From NCBI GenBank assembly GCA_947630475.1, contig CANRHR010000007.1:31826-95825 (forward strand): a stretch of 64,000 nucleotides of DNA, given 5' to 3'. Shown one piece after another: positions 42,775-53,540 of this stretch; the stretch's first letter is position 1, and the number at the start of each line of letters is the position of its first letter. The notes beneath the pieces are model-generated. The model worked only from the letters and a program-made list of their open reading frames with translations, had not been told where the DNA came from and did not search any database. Source of the stretch: an uncultured Clostridia bacterium. GTDB lineage: Bacteria > Bacillota > Clostridia > Lachnospirales > CAG-274. Both the position numbers and the translations under genes were made by a program.

Positions 42775-43761
42775 TTATTTTTTATCAAACGAGCCGATTG
42801 CCCATTCGATAAGCTCTTTTATATCCTCTCTTTTATCGTTTTTGTGCTTTATGAGAATATTTAATGCTTTATCGTTTTTAATATTAGAGAGAACTATTAT
42901 GGCATTTCTTTGAAGAAGCTTTTTGCCTTTCCAACCGGCGGCTGTATTTTTAAACCTAATATTAAATTCCTTGTTTGTCATAGACAGAATATCATCTGCT
43001 TTTGGATGAAATTCATCCAATCCATCTTTAATAAGAAGCTCTTTTTTTTGATTATGAGGGCATATCCTCTGGCATATGTCACAGCCGTAAAGCTGTTTGT
43101 TTATAAGCTTATAATCGGATTGATTTAATTGTTTGGTTTGCGTTAAAAATGAAACGCATTTTTTATAATCCAAATAATCTTTTTTTATTGCCCCTCCCGG
43201 GCAGGCGTTTATGCAAAGCTCACAGCCTTTGCAGGGATCAAAATCATCTTTGCGGACTGTTGGCTTTAGCTTGAGCGAGGTTAAAATATAGCCTATAAAA
43301 AACATTGAGCCTATTTTGGGATTTATAATTGAAAAATTTTTGCCGGCTTTTCCCAACGAACATCTTTGGGCAACAGCTCTGTCTATAAGAGGGCCTGTAT
43401 CGGAAAAATAAACGGAATCTGTATCAAGAAGTTTGCATATATTGCTTAAATGCCTTGATATTGTGATGTGATAATCCTCCCCAACAGCTCCGACAGATAT
43501 ATTTGCTCTTATTTCATTATCAAAACTGCCTATATATTTTTTATTGTAGCTTAGCCCTATACAGATTATCGATTTTACGTTTGGCAATATAAGGCTTGGG
43601 TCTATCCTTTGGCAGGCGCTTAGGCTGCTGAAAGGAGGATTTGTTTTTTCTAAAATATCTTTAAGAGTATAAAAAGGCTCGGCAGAGCCGATAGCATAAA
43701 TTAAATTATTTGATTTTGTATAATTTTCGATTATTTTATAAGGATTTTTTTCTTCTCTCAT
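42775..43761 (-). CDS. queG: Epoxyqueuosine reductase QueG
   Basis: QueG is a cobalamin- and iron-sulfur-dependent reductase that makes queuosine from epoxyqueuosine in tRNA. About 328 residues. The substrate region has ISVGAVGEDYHITISRHL, and two iron-sulfur motifs are present: CKGCELCINACPGGAI and YGCDICQRICPHN. C-terminal HEAT-like helices (LQRNAIIVLSNIKNDKALN) follow. ATG 43761 is chosen; the TTG three codons upstream is less likely. The only ribosome-site-like sequence, GGCGGGG, lies in a hairpin (43772-43790). Other queuosine genes are not in the window. Confidence 0.93.
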   Translation of the reverse strand: MREEKNPYKIIENYTKSNNLIYAIGSAEPFYTLKDILEKTNPPFSSLSACQRIDPSLILPNVKSIICIGLSYNKKYIGSFDNEIRANISVGAVGEDYHITISRHLSNICKLLDTDSVYFSDTGPLIDRAVAQRCSLGKAGKNFSIINPKIGSMFFIGYILTSLKLKPTVRKDDFDPCKGCELCINACPGGAIKKDYLDYKKCVSFLTQTKQLNQSDYKLINKQLYGCDICQRICPHNQKKELLIKDGLDEFHPKADDILSMTNKEFNIRFKNTAAGWKGKKLLQRNAIIVLSNIKNDKALNILIKHKNDKREDIKELIEWAIGSFDKK

Positions 43762-43771
43762 AATATACAAG

Positions 43772-43790
43772 CCCCGCCTATTTGGCGGGG
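43772..43790 (-). promoter_or_regulatory. GC-rich hairpin covering the queG ribosome site
   Basis: Perfect 7-bp stem CCCCGCC/GGCGGGG with a 5-base AT loop. The GGCGGGG arm is the only plausible Shine-Dalgarno sequence of queG and is 10 bases before its ATG. It may be a remnant of the intergenic repeat hairpin rather than a regulator. Confidence 0.5.
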
Positions 43791-43807
43791 TACCTAAATT
43801 TTATTAA

Positions 43808-43900
43808 ATTTATAAGTTTTTAAGAGTGCCGCAGGCATCAAAAGGCGGAAATCGCATTTTCGCCAATGAAAAAGTCCGAATGGACTTTTTCGACAGTGGG
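43808..43900 (+). repeat. Intergenic repeat family B, best copy
   Basis: Contains GAGTGCCGCAGGCATCAAA, GGCGGAAATCGCATTTTCGCC and AAAAAGTCCGAATGGACT, then TTTTTCGACAGTGGGG. Located between pyrG and queG. The same blocks occur at 31062-31197 and partly at 2240-2280. Confidence 0.8.
43869..43890. terminator. Terminator within repeat B, downstream of pyrG
   Basis: AAAAAGTCC/GGACTTTTT, perfect 9-bp stem with loop GAAT; A- and T-runs make it work in both directions. Confidence 0.75.
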
Positions 43901-43908
43901 GTAATTTC

Positions 43909-45528
<1,620 letters not shown>

Positions 45529-45541
45529 TTATACCTCTTTT

Positions 45542-46906
45542 TTAGTCTTTAATTATTTCTTCATAGCCTGCCGCAAGAATTTTATCGTTATTATTCATTT
45601 CGTTATAAATCAGAAGATTTATTTCGCTTGCAGTTTCCTTTGTGATGGTTCTGCTTACGGTTAATTGTTTATCCTTTTGAATTTTGCCTATTGAATTCAT
45701 AATTTTTATTCTTGTGCTTGTTTCATAACCAAGATAATTGAGAGCGTTTTTAACTTTATCGCTTTCTATATCGTCAAATTCTGAAAGAAACAAAGGCATA
45801 TCTATTAAAATATCGGGATTTATGCCGATTTTGTTTAATTTATTGCCGTTTCTTGTAAAATATTCCATAGTTGTCATTTTAAGCACGCCCATATCAAGTA
45901 CAGGGGTCATAGTTTGAATTACGCCTTTGCCAAAGGTTTTAGTGCCGACTATAATACCGGCGCCGGAATCTTGAATTGCGCTTGCTATTATCTCTGCGGC
46001 TGATGCTGTTGTGGAGTCGGTTAATACAACTATTTTTTTAAAGTACGGATTTTTAAGCTCGGAATAAACATCTGTAATTTCTCCGTCTTTATTTTTTGCC
46101 GAGATTATTTTGCCCTCCGGAACAATTAAATTGCACATTTTTATTGCTTCTTCAACCACACCGCCGACATTGCCTCTTAAATCGAGAATGAGCTTTGTTT
46201 TGGATTGATTTTTAAGCTCATTTACAGCCTGATCAAAGTCGTCGGCTGTTCCCAAAGAAATAAGGCTGACCTTTATATAACCTATATCGGAGTTTTGCGA
46301 TGCGTTTTCATTTCCGATTAATTCGCCTATATCGTTTAAATAAACGGTATTAACCTTTGTTTTTACAAAACTTGTGTCGATTGTAATATTTTTTCCGGAT
46401 CGGTTTATTTCAAGCTTAAGATCTTGTACTCCATCGCTTATAAGTTTGCTTGTGACGCTTTGAAGCGAAATGCCTTTAAGATCAATTGAATTAATCGAAA
46501 TAATTTTATCTCCGGGCTTTATGCCGGAGGTTTTGGCGGGAGTATCCTCCAAAACCTCGCTTACAATGGGATAGTCGTTTTTAGTCTGTTTTGTAACAAC
46601 TCCGATTATATAAAAATCAGTCATGAAGCTTTTTTCAAATTCTTTATATTCATTTGTCGTATAATATGCGGAGTAATCGTCCAAAACAGACGACATACCC
46701 TTTAGAGCCGCATTTAAAAGATTATCAAGCTCAACCTCGCTGCCTACATAATTATCTTTGATATATTTCATTACAGCCGTAAAAATTTCTGAACATTGCT
46801 CATATTTATCTAAATCAGGCTCATTTATATCTTCTGCAAAGCAAAGAGATTGAAAAGTTAAAACAAAAATTATAATATAAGCTGATATATTTTTTAAATA
46901 TTTCAT
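45542..46906 (-). CDS. Secreted S41-family PDZ protease (CtpA-like)
   Basis: A 454-residue exported peptidase. Signal peptide (YLKNISAYIIIFVLTFQSLCFA), N-terminal helical domain (DDYSAYYTTNEYKEFE), PDZ domain (VLEDTPAKTSGIKPGDKIIS), S41 core with LILDLRGNVGGVVEEAI, catalytic Ser in TTASAAEIIASAIQD and Lys in GTKTFGKGVIQ. C-terminal processing proteases of this kind trim envelope proteins. GGAGG ribosome site. It lies beside two SLH-protein genes, a possible substrate class. Overlap is slight with pyrG, 16 bases apart. Confidence 0.9.
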   Translation of the reverse strand: MKYLKNISAYIIIFVLTFQSLCFAEDINEPDLDKYEQCSEIFTAVMKYIKDNYVGSEVELDNLLNAALKGMSSVLDDYSAYYTTNEYKEFEKSFMTDFYIIGVVTKQTKNDYPIVSEVLEDTPAKTSGIKPGDKIISINSIDLKGISLQSVTSKLISDGVQDLKLEINRSGKNITIDTSFVKTKVNTVYLNDIGELIGNENASQNSDIGYIKVSLISLGTADDFDQAVNELKNQSKTKLILDLRGNVGGVVEEAIKMCNLIVPEGKIISAKNKDGEITDVYSELKNPYFKKIVVLTDSTTASAAEIIASAIQDSGAGIIVGTKTFGKGVIQTMTPVLDMGVLKMTTMEYFTRNGNKLNKIGINPDILIDMPLFLSEFDDIESDKVKNALNYLGYETSTRIKIMNSIGKIQKDKQLTVSRTITKETASEINLLIYNEMNNNDKILAAGYEEIIKD

Positions 46907-46930
46907 AAATAACCCTCCAATATAAAGCTA

Positions 46931-47013
46931 TGTTTTAACCAACTAAGCGGGGGGAGCGGGCAATCGTTGGCTATTAGTACGCAGCATAAGCGGAGTACTG
47001 ATATTATTGACTG
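46931..47013 (+). repeat. Intergenic repeat family A, near-complete copy
   Basis: TTTTAACCAACTAAGCGGGG at the left matches the ACTTAGTCGGTTAAAA block (63652-63670) in reverse, and ATCGTTGGCTATTAGTACGC with GCGGAGTACTGATATTATTGACTG forms the right half. Confidence 0.75.
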
Positions 47014-47043
47014 TTTGTGTTAAGAGTTATTAGTAAGATTTTG

Positions 47044-48615
47044 TCAATTAGCATAGTTAACAATATGTTCGGTATAATCTGTTTGAAGGTCATTTCTCAT
47101 ATAGTTGTTTAATCTGTTTACAAAGGCGGCTGCTTCAGCTTTTGAAACATAATCTGTAGGCTTAAATCTGCCGTCGTCATCTCCTGCGATAATGCCTATT
47201 CTGTTTGCCGCATAAATCTCCTTTTTTGCCCAAGAGGCTATATTTTTGTCATCTGTAAAGGAGGTTATAGGGGTTGGATCAAGGCCAAGATTTTCAAGAC
47301 CCAATGTCCTTAAGAGTATAACTATAGCTTCTTGTCTTTCTATAGGCGAATCTATATAAAAATGTCCGTTATCACGCCCTACGGCAAGGCCTGCTTTGTA
47401 TGCCGCCATAACATAAGGATAATCCGCTCTTTCGGGCAGAACATCGGGAAAAACAAGATTTACTACAGTTTGTCTTCTTCTCGATGAACGATTTGATGAG
47501 GTATCTTCTATGGGAAGTTTTATAGCTTTTACAAGCATTTCCACGAATTGTCCTCTTGTTATAGCCTGGCTTGGCTGATAATATTTAGAATCACCGTCTA
47601 AAATTTTCATACTGAAAAGACGCTTTATGTCGTCTTCTGCAAAATGTCCTTTAAGGTAGCTTACATCGGGGGCTATAAGCTGTTCAAAATTGTTGAAAGT
47701 ATCAATGGAAACATTGCCCGTAGGCTCAACCTCATAGGTAAGCTGGACGGGAAGTACATAAATATTATAGCTTAAGCCGCTTCTGTTTTGCATTATTTCT
47801 TGATAATTTCCATCAAAACTTATGGCAGTAGGCTCATTTGATGTATACTGAAGAGTTTTGCCCATAGATACGCTTGGCCTAAGCTGATACTGCATCTGCC
47901 AGTCGTTTGTTGTTACGGTACAGTCTATTCTGTGAGTTTCTGTTGATGAATATGCACAGTTATAGCCGTAAAAAGTTCCGTTCATATCTAAAATTACATC
48001 ACCGTTATCTGAAGTATAAACAGCTCTGTGATTAAGATTTCCTTTATAGTAGGTTACGCCGGGAGTTTTATCCTCTATAACGCTTATTGAAGATTTTGAG
48101 CGATCCTGATCGAGAGAATAAGTTTGACCGTTTGCGGTGATGGTTTCTGTCCAATCATCGGGATCTTCTAAGCCAAAATCTTTAATTGTCTGAGAGCCTT
48201 CCTTTCGGTATTTTACTTCGTAAGTGATGGATCTTGTAAGGCTTGCGCCCTCATCTTCGCCCTCTGCGCCTTCTTCATCTTCGTTATCCGTCTGCTCGGG
48301 GGTATATACGGCGTTATATTCATAATCCGCCTCATAACTTCCCATAGTTTCGTCTTCATCAGGCTCATCCATATCTACCGTAATGTTTCCTTCAAGCGTT
48401 ATGGGCCTGCCGGAAAGAAAATTAACTTCTTTATATATTGATTCAAGCTCTTCGTTTTTGTCGTCATCAAGCAAAAGCTCTGTTGTTTTGGGCAAATCAC
48501 GACCATCGGATATTCCGCCGAAAAAACCGAAATCGCCGAGTTCGGCTTTTACGTTAAGGCTTGTGAAAAATGCCATAATAATGCCCAATAAAAAGCAATA
48601 TTTTATTTTTTTCAT
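47044..48615 (-). CDS. Secreted SLH-domain protein, 523 residues
   Basis: An exported S-layer-type protein. Signal peptide (YCFLLGIIMAFFTSLNVKA), an acidic middle part with DEPDEDETMG and EDEEGAEGEDEGAS (about 75-125), a beta-rich domain of unknown family (130-310), then three SLH domains at the C-terminus: KILDGDSKYYQPSQAITRGQ, KAGLAVGRDNGHFYIDSPIE and IGIIAGDDDGRFKPTDYVSK. SLH domains bind pyruvylated secondary wall polymers. It is 115 bases downstream of another SLH gene, with a GC-rich hairpin between. No enzymatic motif seen in the unique region. Confidence 0.88.
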   Translation of the reverse strand: MKKIKYCFLLGIIMAFFTSLNVKAELGDFGFFGGISDGRDLPKTTELLLDDDKNEELESIYKEVNFLSGRPITLEGNITVDMDEPDEDETMGSYEADYEYNAVYTPEQTDNEDEEGAEGEDEGASLTRSITYEVKYRKEGSQTIKDFGLEDPDDWTETITANGQTYSLDQDRSKSSISVIEDKTPGVTYYKGNLNHRAVYTSDNGDVILDMNGTFYGYNCAYSSTETHRIDCTVTTNDWQMQYQLRPSVSMGKTLQYTSNEPTAISFDGNYQEIMQNRSGLSYNIYVLPVQLTYEVEPTGNVSIDTFNNFEQLIAPDVSYLKGHFAEDDIKRLFSMKILDGDSKYYQPSQAITRGQFVEMLVKAIKLPIEDTSSNRSSRRRQTVVNLVFPDVLPERADYPYVMAAYKAGLAVGRDNGHFYIDSPIERQEAIVILLRTLGLENLGLDPTPITSFTDDKNIASWAKKEIYAANRIGIIAGDDDGRFKPTDYVSKAEAAAFVNRLNNYMRNDLQTDYTEHIVNYAN

Positions 48616-48662
48616 ATTAACCTCCCCAATGATTTTTTATAAAAATAATCATAAACGTCTAA

Positions 48663-48693
48663 TTTCATCGGGGCTTAAAGCCCCTTGAAATTT
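48663..48693 (-). terminator. Hairpin between the two SLH genes
   Basis: GGGGCTT/AAGCCCC inside a longer imperfect stem (AATTTCA/TGAAATT). No T-run follows on the minus strand, so it may be a partial terminator or an RNA-stabilising hairpin at the 3' end of the upstream gene. Confidence 0.45.
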
Positions 48694-48729
48694 GCTGTTT
48701 GCTTAGCGTAAGAAAATTTAATAAAATAT

Positions 48730-51700
48730 TTAATTTTCTACCAATATAATATAGCCGTTTACAGTCATGCCGCCTGTTATTGTTTCGGGCAGTTCGTTTG
48801 TGTAAACCTTTAGCTTGTCGCCGGCTTCAAGGCTGTTTAATCCTACAACTTGGTTATTTTTAACAACAATTGTGTTTGGAGCAACGGTTATATTTGCGCT
48901 GTTGTCGGTTTTGCTTACATCTTTCCATATGCCTGTATTCTCTTGATAATAGGTTGTATCTTTAATACCTATTGAGGTATCGGAAACGGAATAAACCGTT
49001 CCTCTCAAGCCGTCTTTTGCATAAGGAGATTTAATAACATGGGTCGCCCTTGTGCCGTCATAAATTATATTAAATACCTGATTTGCCGCAGAAGCATCGG
49101 TATAGTCTATAAAGCTATCTCTGCTTACAATGCCTGTTTCATCGATGAATATGGTTGATTCATCTATAACAAACTCTCTTTCAACCGGGGTGAATACCCA
49201 TGTCATATCATTAAGCTGGCTCATTGACTGAACCTTGAAGCTTGCTCCTTCATCAATGCTTAATATACGTCCTCTTGCAATTAATACAGATGATGAGCCG
49301 GGCTGATCGTAAATATCCACTACTGCCGCTTTTGTTCCGCCGTTAAGCTCAACCTGGGCGTAATCGGGTATCATAATGTCACTTCCCGTAACAAGCCTTC
49401 CGTGACGTCTTACTATTGTTCCCGCATCGGTTGAAAGAGTGCCGTTGCTGCTTATCGTTGCAAAGCCTCCTATTCCATCGGAGTTTACAACAGTGTCGCT
49501 GTCCAATATACTTCCTCTGCCATCTCTGAAAGAAACCATGCTTACTCTTTCTCCGGCATAATTGTTTTCAAGAGCAATATAAACCTCTCCGTCAGCCCTC
49601 TTAAGGTACTGCATAGCATAATCCAGAGAAATTTGTTTTCCTTCGTAGTAATAAGAAATATCGCCGTTATCTATGCTTATTGTTCTTATTTCTTTATAAT
49701 CGCCCCAGCCTGCGTTTGAAAGAGAATAAGAGTTTTGAACGGAAATTTCTCTCTGAAGCTGATTTATCGCCCCAAGCTGGCCTTTTATGATGCTGCTTAT
49801 TTCGTGGCCGCTTCCTTCTATATTTATTTCTTTAACGCTTTCCATAACATAGCCGGGTGAAATAATGGCTCTGTTTACAAGAATTTTTAACCAATCGCCT
49901 GTTTGAATATTTGTCATGGCTAAAGGCTTTCCTGCTTTTGATACAAAAACAGAGTTGGCAACATCAAACCATGTTGTCTGACCGTCTTCGTATTCGATAA
50001 GCATTTGAGAAATATCACCATCAGTAGAAAATTGTCTGAGCCTTCCATATTTCATTGTATAATTTGTTGATGCGCTTATTTTTTCTATTGTTGACGAATC
50101 GTCATCGTATGTCTGTATAAATACTATATCGCCGGCTTCGATTTGATCGATTGTTGTATCTCTCGGATCATACTGGAAATTTGGGAAAACTTGATCTATA
50201 TATCCGATTTCATCTTGAGAATCATAATATTGTTGTTTTTCAACGATCATATCTTCGGAATAGTAGTTTTTGGTAACCTCATTTCCGTTATTGTCTACAA
50301 CCGTAAGATAGCCTAAACCTGGATTATTTTCAACGACTATTCCTCTAAGCTCATCTACAACTGTCGGCTCGCCTTCATATGCCATTATTGTAACGATTTC
50401 GTTTTTAAGCTGAAGATTAAATTTGCTGCCATAGGGCAAATCCGTATTGTAAACCTTTTTATATGGCTGATCGTTATTTTCGCTAAGCTTTGGCGCAAGA
50501 TATACATATCTTGTTGAATCCTCGGTTCCGTCATTTCCATAAAGACCGTCAGCCACAAAATAAATCTGCCTTTGACCCGATGAATCCACAATATGGATTT
50601 GACCGTTTGTATAATCAAATTCTTCTAAGGTTCCGCTTACTTCTTTTGTTTCTACGCCGCCTATGCATTTTACAAAATAAATTTCATTTGAAGCCGAATT
50701 AACGGTATATTCTATTTTATCTCCCATTTTAAGGCTTTCAAGACCTGTAACGGCTCCGTTGTTGTATACTACGGCATCTCTGTCCGCAGCCTGAGGAGAA
50801 GAGCTGTTTTCAAGCTGATACTGAAGAATATCCACCTTTCCGTCTTCGTTTCTTATGTAAATGTTTCTCCAAAAATCGGAGCTTCCCGTTTCATTTAGCT
50901 GAGAATCTCTTATTCCGCCGACAGTTCCGTATTTTTTAACAAGGGTTCTGCTTTGAATATATATTTCATCGGTGCTGCTTAAAACCTGAGCCATCTCAGC
51001 CCTTGTTATGCCGCCGGTTGGATTAAAATTGCCGTTTGAATCACCTTTCATAATTCCGTTTGCCGTTACAAGCTCAACATCGTCGGCATATTCGGCTGAA
51101 ATATTTTTCCAATCGGAGAATGTATATATTTTTTGCTGTGACAAATCTCTGTCAAACGCTGATTCTCCGCCGTTTGTGGTTTGCTCAAGATAATCCAAGG
51201 CATCTACTATCCATGCCGCAACCTGCTGCCTTGTGGCAGGGGCTTCTTTAAAAAAGCCTGTTTCGGGATCTATATCCTCTTGATTTACATTGATGGCATC
51301 GGCATATTGAGCCGGAGTAATCATTCCGTTTTGCCTGGCTAAGCTTAAGTAGCCCAAAGACCAAGTTGGAAGGATTCCGTTTGTTTCGATGTTGTTTTGA
51401 AGCCTTACACCCTCAGCCTGAGCCTCGCTTTCAAGCCCCATTACCCTTAGGCAGAAAGCAAGAGCCTCTTGATTTGAAACCGAATCATTTGGGCTGAAGT
51501 TTCTGTTGTAGCCTTTAATCATATCAAATGCACCGGCTTTTGTTATGGCTTCCTTTGCCCAGTGGTTGGCGGCAACATCTTTGAATTTAAGATTTGAAAT
51601 CATTGATTTTGCCTCGGGGCGGCCTGTATAGGTGTTGGAAACCGTATCTGTAAAAATTTTGGTATCTGTAAGGGCAAAGGAATTAACAGCCGATGTTGAA

Positions 51701-51741
51701 AACATAATGACTGAAGCTATTGCCGCAATAATTTTTTTCAT
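48730..51741 (-). CDS. Large secreted SLH-domain protein, 1003 residues
   Basis: An exported protein with signal peptide MKKIIAAIASVIMFSTSAVNSFA, then N-terminal SLH domains: FKDVAANHWAKEAITKAGAF (about 52), a divergent second one (about 105-190) and FSDWKNISAEYADDVELVTA with GIMKGDSNGNFNPTGGITRA (about 205-260). The remaining 740 residues are repeated beta-rich modules, each with a GD-x-V/L or LxxGDxI-type turn (MGDKIEYTVN, AGDIVFIQTY, TGDWLKILVN, AGDKLKVYTN) and a GxV/GxI strand, probably small beta-barrels. It could be a structural S-layer protein. Promoter with an extended -10, and a GGAGG site. Confidence 0.88.
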   Translation of the reverse strand: MKKIIAAIASVIMFSTSAVNSFALTDTKIFTDTVSNTYTGRPEAKSMISNLKFKDVAANHWAKEAITKAGAFDMIKGYNRNFSPNDSVSNQEALAFCLRVMGLESEAQAEGVRLQNNIETNGILPTWSLGYLSLARQNGMITPAQYADAINVNQEDIDPETGFFKEAPATRQQVAAWIVDALDYLEQTTNGGESAFDRDLSQQKIYTFSDWKNISAEYADDVELVTANGIMKGDSNGNFNPTGGITRAEMAQVLSSTDEIYIQSRTLVKKYGTVGGIRDSQLNETGSSDFWRNIYIRNEDGKVDILQYQLENSSSPQAADRDAVVYNNGAVTGLESLKMGDKIEYTVNSASNEIYFVKCIGGVETKEVSGTLEEFDYTNGQIHIVDSSGQRQIYFVADGLYGNDGTEDSTRYVYLAPKLSENNDQPYKKVYNTDLPYGSKFNLQLKNEIVTIMAYEGEPTVVDELRGIVVENNPGLGYLTVVDNNGNEVTKNYYSEDMIVEKQQYYDSQDEIGYIDQVFPNFQYDPRDTTIDQIEAGDIVFIQTYDDDSSTIEKISASTNYTMKYGRLRQFSTDGDISQMLIEYEDGQTTWFDVANSVFVSKAGKPLAMTNIQTGDWLKILVNRAIISPGYVMESVKEINIEGSGHEISSIIKGQLGAINQLQREISVQNSYSLSNAGWGDYKEIRTISIDNGDISYYYEGKQISLDYAMQYLKRADGEVYIALENNYAGERVSMVSFRDGRGSILDSDTVVNSDGIGGFATISSNGTLSTDAGTIVRRHGRLVTGSDIMIPDYAQVELNGGTKAAVVDIYDQPGSSSVLIARGRILSIDEGASFKVQSMSQLNDMTWVFTPVEREFVIDESTIFIDETGIVSRDSFIDYTDASAANQVFNIIYDGTRATHVIKSPYAKDGLRGTVYSVSDTSIGIKDTTYYQENTGIWKDVSKTDNSANITVAPNTIVVKNNQVVGLNSLEAGDKLKVYTNELPETITGGMTVNGYIILVEN

Positions 51742-51797
51742 TTAGCAACCTCCGAATTTTAAGTATCTGTTTGATTTTATAAAGTTAAGTTATTTTT

Positions 51798-51826
51798 ATT
51801 ATAACATAAAATTAAACAATAAACAA
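51798..51826 (-). promoter_or_regulatory. Promoter of the 1003-residue SLH gene
   Basis: Minus-strand TTGTTT (51821-51826), 17-base spacer and TATAAT (51798-51803) with an extended TGT just before it. Leader of about 50 bases. Confidence 0.65.
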
Positions 51827-52022
51827 AGAAAATTAGATTAAAATGTATATTGGTAAATTCAGTATTTTTAACCAATAATGAGCTTTGTTGTAAGATGTTG
51901 ATTACATCGCAAATTTTTAAATTTAAATAATATTGCAAAAATGATAAAATAATGTTAATATTAATATATAGATATTGTTTATAAATTTAAGTTAAACACT
52001 GATTTTACAGAGGTGGAGGCTT

Positions 52023-52631
52023 ATGGATAATAAGATTTTTAAATTTCTTGACCATGAGGTTATAAAAGAAATTGCCAATATAGGAGCAGGCAACGCAGTA
52101 ACAAGCCTTGCAAAAATGATGGAAAAAAAAATAAGCATGAATGTGCCTGAGGTGAAAACGCCGGAATTTAAAAACCTTACGGAAGGAATTTTAAATGCCG
52201 AAGATTTGGTTGCAGGCTTATTGGTTTATATAAGCGGAGATATAGATGCAATGATGATGTATATTATGGATGAAAAATCCGCCTGCGCTATTATAAACCA
52301 TCTGATGAAAGAAGAAAAAAAAGAATTTTCGGATTTTAACGAAATGGATATTTCCGCTTTGAAAGAAATAGGAAATATAATGACGGGTTCTTACCTGACA
52401 GCCCTTTCAACATTTATGAATTTTAAGATAAATAAATCTGTTCCGTATATGTGTATTGATATGGCAGGGGCTATTTTAAGCGTACCGGCAATTGAATTTG
52501 GAAAGGTTAGCGACAGGGTTGTACTTATAAAATCTGTATTTAACGATAACGAAGATTTAAACGGATATTTTATTCTTATACCAAACGCCGAATCTGACAG
52601 AGATGTTGATTTTGGTTTTATGGATGCTTAA
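52023..52631 (+). CDS. cheC: CheC-family chemotaxis phosphatase
   Basis: CheC dephosphorylates CheY-P in Firmicutes chemotaxis, often helped by CheD. The 202-residue protein has two active-site motifs, KEIANIGAGNA (Glu16, Asn19) and KEIGNIMTGS (Glu115, Asn118), matching the E-x2-N pairs of CheC; CheX and FliY differ in length or context. GTGGAGG precedes the ATG. It stands alone here, away from any che or flagellar cluster, so it may act on a stand-alone response regulator. A bidirectional terminator follows. Confidence 0.9.
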   Translation: MDNKIFKFLDHEVIKEIANIGAGNAVTSLAKMMEKKISMNVPEVKTPEFKNLTEGILNAEDLVAGLLVYISGDIDAMMMYIMDEKSACAIINHLMKEEKKEFSDFNEMDISALKEIGNIMTGSYLTALSTFMNFKINKSVPYMCIDMAGAILSVPAIEFGKVSDRVVLIKSVFNDNEDLNGYFILIPNAESDRDVDFGFMDA

Positions 52632-52633
52632 TA

Positions 52634-52662
52634 AAAAAGAGCCGAATTTAGGCTCTTTTTTA
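52634..52662. terminator. Bidirectional terminator between cheC and yycI
   Basis: AAAAGAGCC/GGCTCTTTT around a 7-base loop, between two convergent genes, flanked by A and T tracts on both sides. Confidence 0.8.
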
Positions 52663-53514
52663 TTTATAGAACATACTGCTGTTATATGCGTTTATATAAT
52701 AAGGCTCATCGCTTTGATCTATAAAAATTCTGTAATGCGGAACGGCATACGACTCTTGGTTATTTTGAGCATATTCTTCCGTAAAGTAGCCTAAATCTAT
52801 ATCTGTTATTTTAATTTTGCTGTTCTCTTCAAAGGTATCTTTAATGCTGTTATAAAAAGTAAAAACAGCCTCATCTGCAGAACATATATCAGCTTTATCA
52901 GCGGAAACATGAATTGGTTCAAAATATGAAAAGCTGCAGCTTAAGCTTGAATCTGAATAAACTTTAAAAGTAATGCTGTTATTGAATATTATGTTGTTTA
53001 TATGATTTTGATCGTATCGCAAGGTTATGCAGCCGTCATTTTCCACTGTCTTTTTCAAATAAAAATCATTAAAATTTTTTTCTATTGCGGTTATATATGG
53101 TTCAACTTTTTTTAATGCTGTTTTTTCGTTTAGATTAAAGCCCTCCGTTTTATTTTTATTTTCATAAAAAATTTGATTGCCGTTTAAGGTAAGACTTTCG
53201 TTTTCGGATGAAAAAATTGTTTTTTCAAATACTTCTGTCCTTTTTATAGATTTTGAATCTGAAAAAAATATGTTTTGAAGCTCAATGACGTCATATGTCG
53301 GCACTTTTAATGTAATTTGCGGCATAGGCTTAAAGCTTTCGGGAAATTTAGCCTCTATTATGATATTGTTGTCTTTTAAAATGCTGATGATCGAATTTTT
53401 TTGATCCTGCGACAAGTTATATTTATTATATTTGAGTATATTAAGCCCTAAAAGCACGATATTTAATGTCATTAAAAGTATTATTATATAATTTTTAGCC
53501 TTTTTCCAGTCCAT
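52660..53514 (-). CDS. yycI: WalRK regulatory protein YycI
   Basis: YycI is a membrane-anchored regulator that, with YycH, controls WalK activity. The 284-residue protein starts MDWKKAKNYIIILLMTLNIVLLGL (one transmembrane helix), as in the family; the rest is an extracytoplasmic alpha/beta domain of the YycI/YycH type (GYFTEEYAQNNQESYAVPHYRIF near the C-terminus). Gene order walR-walK-secreted protein-yycH-yycI on one strand. GAGGT ribosome site. Assignment rests on the N-terminus, size and context. Confidence 0.85.
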   Translation of the reverse strand: MDWKKAKNYIIILLMTLNIVLLGLNILKYNKYNLSQDQKNSIISILKDNNIIIEAKFPESFKPMPQITLKVPTYDVIELQNIFFSDSKSIKRTEVFEKTIFSSENESLTLNGNQIFYENKNKTEGFNLNEKTALKKVEPYITAIEKNFNDFYLKKTVENDGCITLRYDQNHINNIIFNNSITFKVYSDSSLSCSFSYFEPIHVSADKADICSADEAVFTFYNSIKDTFEENSKIKITDIDLGYFTEEYAQNNQESYAVPHYRIFIDQSDEPYYINAYNSSMFYK

Positions 53515-53540
53515 ATTTTAACCTCTGTTTTCGGATATTT

